Source of the DNA: Thalassarchaeum sp002495735
GTDB taxonomy: Archaea; Thermoplasmatota; Poseidoniia; Poseidoniales; Thalassarchaeaceae
Assembly: GCA_937911265.1 (NCBI GenBank)
Contig: CALDRG010000001.1
Location: 1-18,566 of the forward strand
Length of the DNA stretch: 18,566 nucleotides
Reading direction: 5' to 3'
How positions within the stretch are numbered: position 1 is the stretch's first letter; each line of letters opens with the position of its first letter. Positions 1-7,344 of this stretch are shown piece by piece. The notes under the pieces were generated by a model. It saw only the letters and a list, made by a program, of their open reading frames with translations, did not search any database and had not been told where the DNA came from. The position numbers and the translations under genes are program-made.

Positions 1-1220
1 TGCGCAAACTCGCATTGATGCTCTCACTCCTTGTTTTGGCCGCCCCATTGAGCGGTTGCCTGTTATGGGGGGATGAAGGAGAACCAGAGGTGCAGCCCGA
101 GGAGGGGCCGGGGTTCGGAGCCTTCAGTGTGGTTGCCCCTATTGACACTGGAATCAACGTCTACCACAATCACTTCCTGATGAACGAGTCCTATCCGCAA
201 TGGCTACTCGATGGACTCGGCGTGAACAAAATCTGCGATGTCACGCTCACAGGTACCTGGCAGGAGCGCTATGAGGCTGACAAGGAGATCTGCTGGGACA
301 ACATCACCTCAGAGGACGTGGTCTGGTTCAGAGGTACTCGGATAATCGGCACGACGCCAGATGACAACACGGACATTCCGATTCTCGACGATCCCCAAGA
401 TGGCCACGGAACGGCTGTTACAGGAGCGGTCCTGAACGCCAATCCTGATGCTGTCATATTCTTCGTAGAGGGCTTCAGCGACGCTGCCGTGCTAGCCGCT
501 GCAAACCAGCCACTTGTTGACATCATCACCACCAGTTTCGGACCTATCCTCTCCGTCCCAGTACCTGGAATAGAAGATGCTACCAAGGTCGCAGTGGTGC
601 AAAACAAGAAATTGCACACCGGTGCTGCTGACAATTCGCCCTCGCCAGCGGTGCAGGACTCCACCGCTGGCCCTCCTTGGAGCATCGGCATATCGGGATA
701 CGCCGAAGAAGGTGACGATCAGAAGGAGACGATGAGTGGCTCATATCCTGATGTCGCGGCCGACTGGACGCAAGTCCTGCCTAACCACGACGATATCGAT
801 GGTTACCACGAGACCTCGGGGACCTCTTTCGCCACACCTAGGACTGCTGGATTACTCTCAAAGATTCTGATGGGCCTGCGTTCAGAGTTCGGTGACATGT
901 CATCTGGAGCAGATCCCGACACTCGCGGCGGACTGATGGTGAACGGTACCAACTTCACTGCCACAAACGATGACCTGCGCGACGCATTGAACCTCTCGGG
1001 ATGGTATCCCTCGTTCAACACCTGGGATCCTCTTTCAGGCACTACTCCGATATCACCAATCGCCCCCTGCACACAAGTTGGCTGGGGGGTCGTCAACGAG
1101 AGCAATGTCCTGCCTATTATAGAGCATCTGAACGGGACATCGATCATGTCAAACCGTCCGAGCGATGTGGAAATGTGCATGGAGGCGAATCAGGAGATTC
1201 GCGAGGCCTACTGGAATTAG
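1..1220 (+). CDS. Surface-anchored subtilisin-family (S8) serine protease lipoprotein, start one base outside window
   Basis: Predicted secreted, lipid-anchored serine endopeptidase of the subtilase family. The first in-window start is TTG at 15. The frame is open back to base 3, and bases 1-2 are 'tg', so an ATG beginning one base before the window would give MRKLALMLSLLVLAAPLSGC, a typical lipoprotein signal with lipobox LSGC (Cys20). Numbering from that ATG, the catalytic triad is visible: Asp49 in APIDTGIN, His136 in DGHGTAV and Ser276 in SGTSFATP. A candidate oxyanion Asn lies in GAADNSPS. An acidic linker (EGEPEVQPEEGPG) separates the anchor from the protease domain. Length of about 406 aa suits a single-domain enzyme without a long C-terminal extension. 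Substrate is unknown. The next gene starts 43 nt downstream and is probably separately transcribed. The family call is firm; the exact start is inferred from two visible bases. Confidence 0.9.
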   Translation, partial: RKLALMLSLLVLAAPLSGCLLWGDEGEPEVQPEEGPGFGAFSVVAPIDTGINVYHNHFLMNESYPQWLLDGLGVNKICDVTLTGTWQERYEADKEICWDNITSEDVVWFRGTRIIGTTPDDNTDIPILDDPQDGHGTAVTGAVLNANPDAVIFFVEGFSDAAVLAAANQPLVDIITTSFGPILSVPVPGIEDATKVAVVQNKKLHTGAADNSPSPAVQDSTAGPPWSIGISGYAEEGDDQKETMSGSYPDVAADWTQVLPNHDDIDGYHETSGTSFATPRTAGLLSKILMGLRSEFGDMSSGADPDTRGGLMVNGTNFTATNDDLRDALNLSGWYPSFNTWDPLSGTTPISPIAPCTQVGWGVVNESNVLPIIEHLNGTSIMSNRPSDVEMCMEANQEIREAYWN

Positions 1221-1229
1221 GTCAATCCG

Positions 1230-1239
1230 TTGAATTCAA
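1230..1239. promoter_or_regulatory. 10-bp palindrome TTGAATTCAA with a TATA-like stretch upstream of the HTH_10 gene
   Basis: The 43-nt gap between the protease and the regulator holds the perfect palindrome TTGAATTCAA, running into an AT-rich ATTCAATACA stretch. Its 3' half is centred about 25 nt before the GTG at 1264, where an archaeal TATA box would sit for a leaderless transcript. No Shine-Dalgarno sequence precedes that GTG. It could be a weak promoter, an operator, or chance. Confidence 0.25.
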
Positions 1240-1263
1240 TACACAGCGCACCTTCGATGTGTT

Positions 1264-1911
1264 GTGAGAAAGGTCATCCTGAGGTGGAAGATCCCCTCCT
1301 TGAGGGGAGCCAAAGAGCTCTCCAAATTCCTCGAAGTGGCAGAGAGAGTTGAGGTCCTAGGGCATTTGGCCGTCAGTTCCGAGGGAGTTACCCAGTTAGT
1401 CGAGATTAAGATGCGAGAGGGGCACTCAGTGGATGAGATCTCAAACTTTGACAGTTTCGAGGTCCTCGAGCAGCATGAAGAGGATTCTGACGGAGTCCTC
1501 GTCAGCCTGTTGTGTACACACCCTCTGGCGGTCTCCGCTATCGAGATGTCGAACATCCACGTGCAACCGCCCTATGGGATAGATGCAGAACGCGGGATGG
1601 AGCTCAGACTGTCGGGCCGATCTAAGTCTATTCGCAGGTTCCTAGCCCTTCTTAAGATGGTACTTCCACCCGACAAAATCAGTGTCCAATCCCTGAGGGG
1701 AGAGGAGAAGAATGGATGGTCAAAAACGCTGACTAAGAGACAGCGTGAGGTCCTGTCGCACGCTGTACGAAGAGGCTACTACAATCGGGATTCAGCCATA
1801 ACTCTGAGAGAGTTGTCTGACGAACTTGGGATGGCCCGGAGCACCCTAGGAGAACACCTCCAGAGGGCAGAGCAAGAAATCATGAAAATGGTCGTCGATG
1901 ATCTGAATTGA
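1264..1911 (+). CDS. HTH_10 (Bat-type) transcriptional regulator
   Basis: A 215-aa DNA-binding protein. The C-terminus (residues about 156-208) matches the HTH_10 family known from haloarchaeal bacterio-opsin activator proteins: it opens with LTKRQREVL, continues through GYY and LRELSDELG, and ends with the recognition-helix segment MARSTLGEHLQRAEQEI. Residues 1-150 form an alpha/beta region I cannot assign to a family; in HTH_10 proteins this part usually senses a signal. The start is GTG at 1264. The ATG at 1257 is in another frame and closes after 31 codons. No Shine-Dalgarno is visible, so a leaderless mRNA is likely. The gene ends inside an 8-bp inverted repeat, 55 nt before the molybdenum hydroxylase operon on the same strand. 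Control of that operon is therefore plausible, but this is inferred only from position. Confidence 0.85.
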   Translation: MRKVILRWKIPSLRGAKELSKFLEVAERVEVLGHLAVSSEGVTQLVEIKMREGHSVDEISNFDSFEVLEQHEEDSDGVLVSLLCTHPLAVSAIEMSNIHVQPPYGIDAERGMELRLSGRSKSIRRFLALLKMVLPPDKISVQSLRGEEKNGWSKTLTKRQREVLSHAVRRGYYNRDSAITLRELSDELGMARSTLGEHLQRAEQEIMKMVVDDLN

Positions 1912-1926
1912 CCCCACAGGGGTCAA
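1908..1926. promoter_or_regulatory. Perfect inverted repeat TTGACCCC-ACA-GGGGTCAA, candidate operator or hairpin
   Basis: Two perfect 8-nt arms flank a 3-nt spacer. The left arm contains the TGA stop of the HTH_10 gene. The repeat ends 40 nt before the first hydroxylase gene and just upstream of a weak TATA-like AATACTCA. No T-run follows, so an operator for a dimeric regulator is at least as likely as a terminator hairpin. Confidence 0.5.
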
Positions 1927-1928
1927 AC

Positions 1929-1938
1929 CGAATACTCA
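1929..1938 (+). promoter_or_regulatory. Weak TATA-like element before the molybdenum hydroxylase operon
   Basis: CGAATACTCA lies about 30-38 nt before the ATG at 1967, and no convincing Shine-Dalgarno precedes that ATG. This fits a promoter giving a leaderless or very short-leader transcript. The match to an archaeal TATA consensus is poor. Confidence 0.25.
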
Positions 1939-1966
1939 AAGGTTGTAGCGCTGGTGTGCTCACTGC

Positions 1967-2536
1967 ATGGTTCAGTTCCGACTGCCGATGCTGCCCGCGC
2001 CAAACGAGGTGCCTTGGTCGGCATTAGTGAATGGTAACGAGGTCTCAGTACGGATAGAGAGCAATGCGATTCTGCTCGATGTGCTTCGTGACAAAGCGGG
2101 TAGCCTCGGCACCAAGCGAGGATGTGACATGGGCACCTGTGGGTGCTGTAGCGTACTCATTGATGGAGTTCCCAGACTGTCCTGCCTGACTCTGGCCCAG
2201 GAGGCATCCGGATGCGGGATTACCACGGTTGAGGGACTAGCGGACGGCCATCACCTCCACCCAATCCAAAAGACCTTCACCGAGTGCGGAGGGAGCCAGT
2301 GTGGCTTCTGTTCACCCGGTTTCCTAGTGGTCATCTCAGCGCTTCTAGAGGAGAATCCGACCCCCAGCGACACCGAAATCAAGGGAGCCATCGAAGGTAA
2401 CCTCTGCAGATGTACCGGATACCAACAGATTGTCGATTCCGTCCGGGTTGCCTCTGAGATTCTAGTATCAGGAGAAGATGTTGGAGATTCCACTGCGGCC
2501 AAGAGCGATCCCCATCCCGGCTATGGAGAGAATTGA
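1967..2536 (+). CDS. Molybdenum hydroxylase, iron-sulfur [2Fe-2S] subunit (CoxS/HcrC/XdhC-like)
   Basis: Small electron-transfer subunit of a xanthine dehydrogenase-family enzyme; it should carry electrons between the molybdenum site and FAD. Both [2Fe-2S] clusters are complete. The plant-ferredoxin-type N-terminal set is Cys53, Cys58, Cys61 and Cys73 (Cx4Cx2Cx11C in GCDMGTCGCCS). The C-terminal four-helix-bundle set is Cys112, Cys115, Cys147 and Cys149 (QCGFCSPG and LCRCTGY). At 189 aa it is slightly longer than usual, with about 15 extra residues before VNGNEV and a hydrophilic tail of about 20 residues. No Tat or Sec signal is seen, so it is cytoplasmic. It is the first gene of the operon, 9 nt before the molybdopterin subunit. 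The same subunit type serves aldehyde, CO, purine and aromatic-CoA enzymes, so the substrate cannot be read from this gene alone. Confidence 0.95.
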   Translation: MVQFRLPMLPAPNEVPWSALVNGNEVSVRIESNAILLDVLRDKAGSLGTKRGCDMGTCGCCSVLIDGVPRLSCLTLAQEASGCGITTVEGLADGHHLHPIQKTFTECGGSQCGFCSPGFLVVISALLEENPTPSDTEIKGAIEGNLCRCTGYQQIVDSVRVASEILVSGEDVGDSTAAKSDPHPGYGEN

Positions 2537-2545
2537 GGTGACTCG

Positions 2546-5302
2546 ATGAGCGAGGACAAAGATAGGGTGGAGGGTTACCGCCAGCAGAGCGGTAAGTTAC
2601 CATTCTCTCGTCCGGGTTCTGGTGGCAGCCGCAAGATGAGCAAGCCGCGCGACGAGGATACGATAGCGAGCATCAGAGGGAGTGGTGGACACAAGCACGA
2701 CGATGTGGTGACCGGCTCGGCCATTGGCAGGCCCACTGCATTGATCGATGGTCGATGGAAGGTCACCGGGCAGGCTCAGTACGGAGACGATGTGCGACTT
2801 CCTGGTGAGTTGATTGGCAGGATTGTTCGTTCGAAGCATCACTATGCCAGAGTGCTATCCATCGATGCCTCTGCGGCCATAGAATTGCCTGGAGTGGTCG
2901 CTGTGGCCACCGGGCAGGATGCCAGTGAAAAATTCGGCGTGCTTCCCGTGACCAAAGACGAGCACGCGATGGCCCAAGAAAAAGTGCGTCACGTCGGAGA
3001 CCTGATTGCCTGTGTTGCCGCGACCGATGAGGCCACGGCAAGAGAAGCAGTACGACTCGTCGAGGTTGAGTACGAGGAGCTCGAAGCGATCCACGACATG
3101 AGGCAAGGGCTGGAAGACTCTGTCGAGCCTATCCATGACAGGGGCAAGTACCACATCGGCGCGTCAAACGTCCAAAAGAGGGTTTTCCAGGAATTCGGTG
3201 ACATCGAGGGCATGTCCACCAATGCTGTAGCCAGCCACAACTCCAACTGGTTGTTCGCTGGTGCCAACCACGGATTCACGGAGCCTCATGCCGTAGTCGC
3301 CAATTGGGACCCATCTGGGAGACTGACACTGTACACTCCGCAACAGGTCCCGCACTATGTCCACAGGGCTCTGGCTGATGTCCTTGACATCCCAATGCAC
3401 CAAATCAACGTCCACCGGACCTTTGTCGGCGGTGGTTTCGGAGGCAAGTCAGACCCGTTTCCACACGAGATGTGTGCCGCCATACTGTCTCGTAAGACAG
3501 GCAGGCCGGTCAGGATTAACTTCGACCGCGAAGAGGTCTTCTGGGTGAATCGCGGGCGGCACCCTTCTCGAATCGGGATGAATCTGCACGCCGATTCCGA
3601 GGGCAGGATCTGCGGTATCGAAACTGATGCCCTGATTGATGGTGGAGCCTTCGCCTCCTTCGGACACGTCACCACTTACTACAACGGCGTGCTCCACACC
3701 GCTCCCTATGAAATCGGAGCCTTCCACTACACCGGAGCGAGAGTCTGGACCAACAAGCCTGCGAGCGGCGCGATGCGAGGACACGGTGCGGTCAACTCGC
3801 GATGTGCAGTTGAGGTCGGGATGGATGACCTCGCTGAACAATTGAGTGTCGACCCAATCACCCTTAGGCTGGCCAATCTCCTGCCTCCTCACTCCGCGAC
3901 TATCACTGGATTCAGGGTCACCAGTATCGGCATGCGCGAATGTCTCGAGCGCGTCAGACAGGCTTCAGGTTGGGACGACAAGTTCCGCAAGCTACCCGAC
4001 GGTCACGGAGTCGGTATCGGTTGTGGCTTCTTTATCTCGGGCAGCGGGCTGCCCATTCACTGGGAGCCAAACAAGTTCCCTCACGCCACCGTCCACCTCA
4101 AGATCGACATGGACGGAGGAGTCACGGTCCACACCGGAGCCGCCGAGATTGGCCAGGGTTCTGACACCGTAATCGCCCAGTCGGTGGCCGAAGTTCTGGG
4201 CCTCCCTCTCGACATGATTAGGATTAGGAGTAGAGAGACTGACACCTCTCCGGTCGACCTCGGCTCGTACTCGTCTCGTGTGACTTTCATGAACGCCAAC
4301 GCAGCCATCTCTGCAGCAATGGGAATACGGCAGGAACTTCTGGAAGCAGCAGCAGCAGTGACTGAGGCGCCTGTTGAGAAACTGGTGATTGGCGATCGTC
4401 GCATCTACAGGAAGGACGACCCCGCAGTCGGAGTGTCCTATCTTGAAGCGCTTCACAAGGCGCAGGAAGACAAAGGGGCTCTAGTGTCATCTGGTGCCTA
4501 CCGGACGCCTCCGATGGGACGGGTACACAAGGGAGCCGGCGCAGGAATAGCCCCCGCCTACTCGTTCTCTGCCTACGTAGCCGAGGTCAAGGTCGACATC
4601 GAGACCGGGCAGACCAAGGTGCTCAAGGTGTGGGCCGCGCACGATTGCGGCAAGGCACTCAACCCGCTGTCTGTGAAGGGCCAGATAATCGGTTCATGCC
4701 ACATGGGCCTAGGTCAGGTCCTCAGCGAGGAAATGAAGTACGGCAGAAACGGTCACCTGATCAACCCCGATCTCCTCGATTACAAAATCCCAACCATCCA
4801 CGAGATGCCCGAGGTAGTGCCCATCATCGTCGAGTCAAACGACTCCGAGGGCCCATTTGGTGCGAAGGAGGCAGGCGAGGGGCCCCTTCTGCCTATCCTG
4901 CCTGCAGTTTGTAATGCCGTGTACGACGCGGTCGGCATCCGCACCAGCGAGTTACCAATCACTCCAGACAGAGTGCACAGGATGATTGAGGCTCGCTGCA
5001 AGCAGGAGGGAGTCGCCCCGCTCGACCTAAGTTCACCTGAGTTACATCATTCGGAACTACAAGGGGTCCTCGAGGCTCGCGCCTCCGAGCACGCCTCGCG
5101 CGATGCCGCACGGGCATCGGACCCAGCCCCCTCTGACTACAACAACGGAGCTCTCTTCGGTTTTGACCCAGAGATACCTGCTGACAAACAAGACGAACGC
5201 TGGGTCGTCAGCGTCACTCCGGGCAGCGACTACATGGAGAATCCGCGCCTCGCGGGGAGCGCTTGGAAGCACACTGAGAGACGGCACGGAGGTGGTTCCT
5301 GA
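2546..5302 (+). CDS. Molybdenum hydroxylase, molybdopterin-binding catalytic subunit (4-hydroxybenzoyl-CoA reductase alpha-like)
   Basis: Catalytic subunit binding the molybdopterin cofactor. The xanthine-oxidase-family core spans about residues 60-815. Visible motifs are GGGFGGK (295-301), SGAMRGHG with Arg411, a GQG cofactor loop at 536-538 followed by DLGSYSSRVTFM, and GAKEAGEG (772-779), where Glu778 is the expected active-site base. The loop is AMRGHG, not the Cys-containing loop of true CO dehydrogenase, and in my reading resembles 4-hydroxybenzoyl-CoA reductase alpha. At 918 aa it is well over the usual 750-800. There are about 60 extra hydrophilic, Gly/Ser/Lys-rich residues at the N-terminus and about 100 charged, Ala/Asp-rich residues at the C-terminus. 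A GAGGTGA ribosome site 7 nt before the ATG supports this start; Met31 (2636) is a weaker alternative. The stop overlaps the next ATG by 1 nt. Exact substrate is unknown. Confidence 0.93.
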   Translation: MSEDKDRVEGYRQQSGKLPFSRPGSGGSRKMSKPRDEDTIASIRGSGGHKHDDVVTGSAIGRPTALIDGRWKVTGQAQYGDDVRLPGELIGRIVRSKHHYARVLSIDASAAIELPGVVAVATGQDASEKFGVLPVTKDEHAMAQEKVRHVGDLIACVAATDEATAREAVRLVEVEYEELEAIHDMRQGLEDSVEPIHDRGKYHIGASNVQKRVFQEFGDIEGMSTNAVASHNSNWLFAGANHGFTEPHAVVANWDPSGRLTLYTPQQVPHYVHRALADVLDIPMHQINVHRTFVGGGFGGKSDPFPHEMCAAILSRKTGRPVRINFDREEVFWVNRGRHPSRIGMNLHADSEGRICGIETDALIDGGAFASFGHVTTYYNGVLHTAPYEIGAFHYTGARVWTNKPASGAMRGHGAVNSRCAVEVGMDDLAEQLSVDPITLRLANLLPPHSATITGFRVTSIGMRECLERVRQASGWDDKFRKLPDGHGVGIGCGFFISGSGLPIHWEPNKFPHATVHLKIDMDGGVTVHTGAAEIGQGSDTVIAQSVAEVLGLPLDMIRIRSRETDTSPVDLGSYSSRVTFMNANAAISAAMGIRQELLEAAAAVTEAPVEKLVIGDRRIYRKDDPAVGVSYLEALHKAQEDKGALVSSGAYRTPPMGRVHKGAGAGIAPAYSFSAYVAEVKVDIETGQTKVLKVWAAHDCGKALNPLSVKGQIIGSCHMGLGQVLSEEMKYGRNGHLINPDLLDYKIPTIHEMPEVVPIIVESNDSEGPFGAKEAGEGPLLPILPAVCNAVYDAVGIRTSELPITPDRVHRMIEARCKQEGVAPLDLSSPELHHSELQGVLEARASEHASRDAARASDPAPSDYNNGALFGFDPEIPADKQDERWVVSVTPGSDYMENPRLAGSAWKHTERRHGGGS

Positions 5303-6285
5303 TGCGCATGCCGCCATTCGAGCTCCATACACCCAGTTCACTCGACGAGGCGCTCTCGCTAGCCGGAGACTTACAGCAGTCGAATCAGGATTTCGACTGG
5401 GTCGCCGGTGGGACAGATCTGTTGCCCAATTACAAGTGGCACCTCAATGCCAAGCCGCACGTCATCTCTCTGGCCGGCGTCCCGGAGCTCTCTGAACTGT
5501 CCGAGACTCACATTGGCGCGATGGTGAGGTTGCAAGATCTGGCTGATTCAGAAGCGGTGCACCCACTCGTAGCGAAGGCCTCCAGTATGGTCGCCAGTGT
5601 GATGATACGGCGTTCGGGCACGGTTGGCGGGAACATTTGCCTCGACACGAGGTGCTTCTGGTTCAACCAGTCCGAGGAATGGCGAGAGTCGATTGAGTGG
5701 TGTTACAAGTGCGACTGTGGTACTGGTGCCGACTGCAGAGTTATTCCAAACCAGAACACTCAGTGCGTAGCCACCTACCAAGCCGATTTGGCTCCGGTTC
5801 TGATGTGCCTTGGTGCAACTATTCACCTAGCCAGCCCCTCGCAAAGCAGATCGATGCCCCTAACCGAATTCTTCGAGTTGGACGGGATTACTCGCAATGC
5901 CCTCGCACCTGGGGAGCTGGTGACTCACCTCACCCTGCCTGATGACGTCTCGGAGTGGAGAGGCGATTATCAAAAGCTGCGGCAGAGAGAATCTTGGGAT
6001 TTTCCCGAGGCGGGGGTCGCTGTGCTCTGGAAGTCGGGGTCGGACGGCTCTCCGAGTGATCTCAGGGTCGCGACCACAGGACTGGAGTCAATTCCAGGCT
6101 TCCACTCTGCCGAGGCGATTGCAGCACTAGCCAGTTGGAGCGGAGGCCCTAGTGTTGACGAACTGGCTGAGGCGGTCAGAAAGGCGGTCAAACCGGTATT
6201 GAACACATGGTACCCTCCGTCATACAGGCGCAAGATGGTCAAGGTCTTAACAAAGCGAGCGAGCAGCGGCCTATTGGAAGTCTAG
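5302..6285 (+). CDS. Molybdenum hydroxylase, FAD-binding subunit with cysteine-rich insert (4-hydroxybenzoyl-CoA reductase beta-like)
   Basis: FAD-binding medium subunit, 327 aa. FAD motifs are VAGGTDLLPN (residues 34-43) and RRSGTVGGNIC (103-113). Directly after the second motif is an insert of about 40 residues with seven cysteines: Cys113, 118, 134, 137, 139, 145 and 155, within CLDTRCFWFNQSEEW through QNTQCVA. Ordinary xanthine or CO dehydrogenase medium subunits lack it. 4-Hydroxybenzoyl-CoA reductase beta has an insert at this point that binds an extra [4Fe-4S] cluster, which lets the enzyme drive substrate reduction. Cys118, 134, 145 and 155 are the best-spaced ligand candidates. The start is set by GGAGGTG at 5288-5294, 9 nt before the ATG, which overlaps the previous stop as TGATG, so the two genes are translationally coupled. 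Family assignment is strong; the reaction direction and substrate are inference. Confidence 0.92.
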   Translation: MRMPPFELHTPSSLDEALSLAGDLQQSNQDFDWVAGGTDLLPNYKWHLNAKPHVISLAGVPELSELSETHIGAMVRLQDLADSEAVHPLVAKASSMVASVMIRRSGTVGGNICLDTRCFWFNQSEEWRESIEWCYKCDCGTGADCRVIPNQNTQCVATYQADLAPVLMCLGATIHLASPSQSRSMPLTEFFELDGITRNALAPGELVTHLTLPDDVSEWRGDYQKLRQRESWDFPEAGVAVLWKSGSDGSPSDLRVATTGLESIPGFHSAEAIAALASWSGGPSVDELAEAVRKAVKPVLNTWYPPSYRRKMVKVLTKRASSGLLEV

Positions 6286-6286
6286 C

Positions 6287-7216
6287 ATGAAATGGGTTCT
6301 GAGTGCAGGAGTCGCCCTATTTCTCCTGACCTGTGCTGCACCGGTTCAGGGGCAACTAGGATCTTGGGAACTAGGAATTGACTACCCGCAGGATAACGAA
6401 GATGTACCCTTCAACGTCGGCACCGACGGCGGCGTCTCAATACAATTCTTCGTCAACAACGAGGAACTCGCCGACATAGGCGTCGAGTTCGACTACGAAA
6501 TTCCATTCAGTGGTGAGGTGGACGGTCCTGAGTCAGAGACCATCGGAGCGGGAGACAACAAGTCGTTCATGCTCACGATCTCGGGTATCGACGTCTGGAG
6601 TTACGCTGCTGATTCCAAGGAGGAGTTTACCATCTCGGCCACGCTGGTATCTAGGGCAGGGCTTCCCATCGCTCTGCCGGGCGAAGTGCAGGAGGTGGTG
6701 GGTAATCTGAAGATACCGACCATCTACTCGCTCGAGGTCGACATCTCAGATCCTGTCGGAGCTATGAACGCTGGCTCTGACGTCATTCTCACGGTCACCG
6801 TGACCAACAGGGGGAACGTTCAGGACAAGGTTGGAGAGGTCGAGGTGAGTGACAACTGCCCCCTCCTGACCACCGACAACGGACTGGACTCCCTGATGAC
6901 CAGTAACATCGGCGCAGGGCAGTCCGTCGAGGAGAATCTGATTGCAACGGCATCAGAGAGCCATCCTCGCAGAAACTGCAAGATTGAAGTCTCTGTCTCC
7001 TCCAACGGGGCGATGAACTCTGGAGGTTCTGAGATAGCCGATGATGATACCACGGTGACTGTGGAGCCTCCTCTCGTTGCCGACGAGGAGAACAATGATC
7101 CAGAAGATACTAACAATCCGGTAGAAATTGTTAGTTCCAGCCTCCCAGCACCAGGAATCGCGACTCTGATTTGTGCCTTGGCTATCGCTTCACTAGCGGC
7201 TCCTAGAAGATTCTAA
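6287..7216 (+). CDS. Secreted protein with CARDB/NEW3-like domains and PGF-CTERM-like C-terminal anchor
   Basis: A 309-aa exported protein of unknown function. A Sec signal peptide (MKWVLSAGVALFLLTCAAPVQG) has a likely cleavage after Gly22. Two beta-sandwich-like regions follow, about residues 25-130 and 145-255. The second (VILTVTVTNRGNVQDKVGEVEV) has the style of CARDB/NEW3 surface domains and contains two cysteines that may form a disulfide. An acidic, Asn-rich linker (about 258-282) then leads to LPAPGI, a short hydrophobic stretch and terminal PRRF. This tripartite tail resembles PGF-CTERM signals processed by archaeosortase, although the motif reads PGI rather than PGF. The gene starts 2 nt after the FAD-subunit stop and therefore belongs to the hydroxylase transcript, an odd partner for a cytoplasmic enzyme. 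A role in substrate capture is possible but unsupported. Confidence 0.75.
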   Translation: MKWVLSAGVALFLLTCAAPVQGQLGSWELGIDYPQDNEDVPFNVGTDGGVSIQFFVNNEELADIGVEFDYEIPFSGEVDGPESETIGAGDNKSFMLTISGIDVWSYAADSKEEFTISATLVSRAGLPIALPGEVQEVVGNLKIPTIYSLEVDISDPVGAMNAGSDVILTVTVTNRGNVQDKVGEVEVSDNCPLLTTDNGLDSLMTSNIGAGQSVEENLIATASESHPRRNCKIEVSVSSNGAMNSGGSEIADDDTTVTVEPPLVADEENNDPEDTNNPVEIVSSSLPAPGIATLICALAIASLAAPRRF

Positions 7217-7315
7217 TAATTCCCCTCTTTGCACTCAATAAGAGAAGATAGAGAGAGTGCAGAAACAACACTGGACGTACAAGAATCCGGCCAGAGACAT
7301 GAACTTCGATGAGCA

Positions 7316-7323
7316 ACATATAA
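7316..7323 (+). promoter_or_regulatory. TATA-like box before the DUF4350-MoxR-DUF58 operon
   Basis: ACATATAA is the best TATA-like element in the 180-nt gap 7217-7396. It predicts transcription starting about 25 nt further on, within or beside the inverted repeat at 7345-7359, and a leader of about 45-50 nt carrying GGAGGT at 7385-7390 before the ATG at 7397. The rest of the gap shows only a pyrimidine-rich CCCCTCTTT after the upstream stop and no credible small gene. Confidence 0.4.
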
Positions 7324-7344
7324 CTGTGAAATGATGCTCGCGGA

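Noticed and set aside
1001..1267. 88-codon plus-strand frame overlapping the end of the protease and the start of the regulator
   Set aside because: It overlaps the subtilase C-terminus in another frame and resembles no protein family; the GTG at 1264 starts the real downstream gene.
3449..3892. 147-codon minus-strand open frame within the molybdopterin subunit
   Set aside because: Antisense to a gene with intact cofactor motifs; no recognisable domain and no ribosome site considered convincing.
1967..6285. Identification as true form I CO dehydrogenase (CoxMSL)
   Set aside because: The catalytic subunit has AMRGHG where CoxL has its cysteine-containing active-site loop, and the FAD subunit has an insert that CoxM lacks.
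6287..6360. Lipoprotein signal (LLTC) in the secreted protein after the hydroxylase genes
   Set aside because: Thr precedes the Cys, where Gly, Ala or Ser is expected, and a normal signal-peptidase I site (VQG|Q) follows a few residues later.
7231..7260. GCACTC ... GAGTGC inverted arms after the surface-protein gene
   Set aside because: Only 6-nt arms with an 18-nt purine-rich loop; too weak to call a terminator hairpin.
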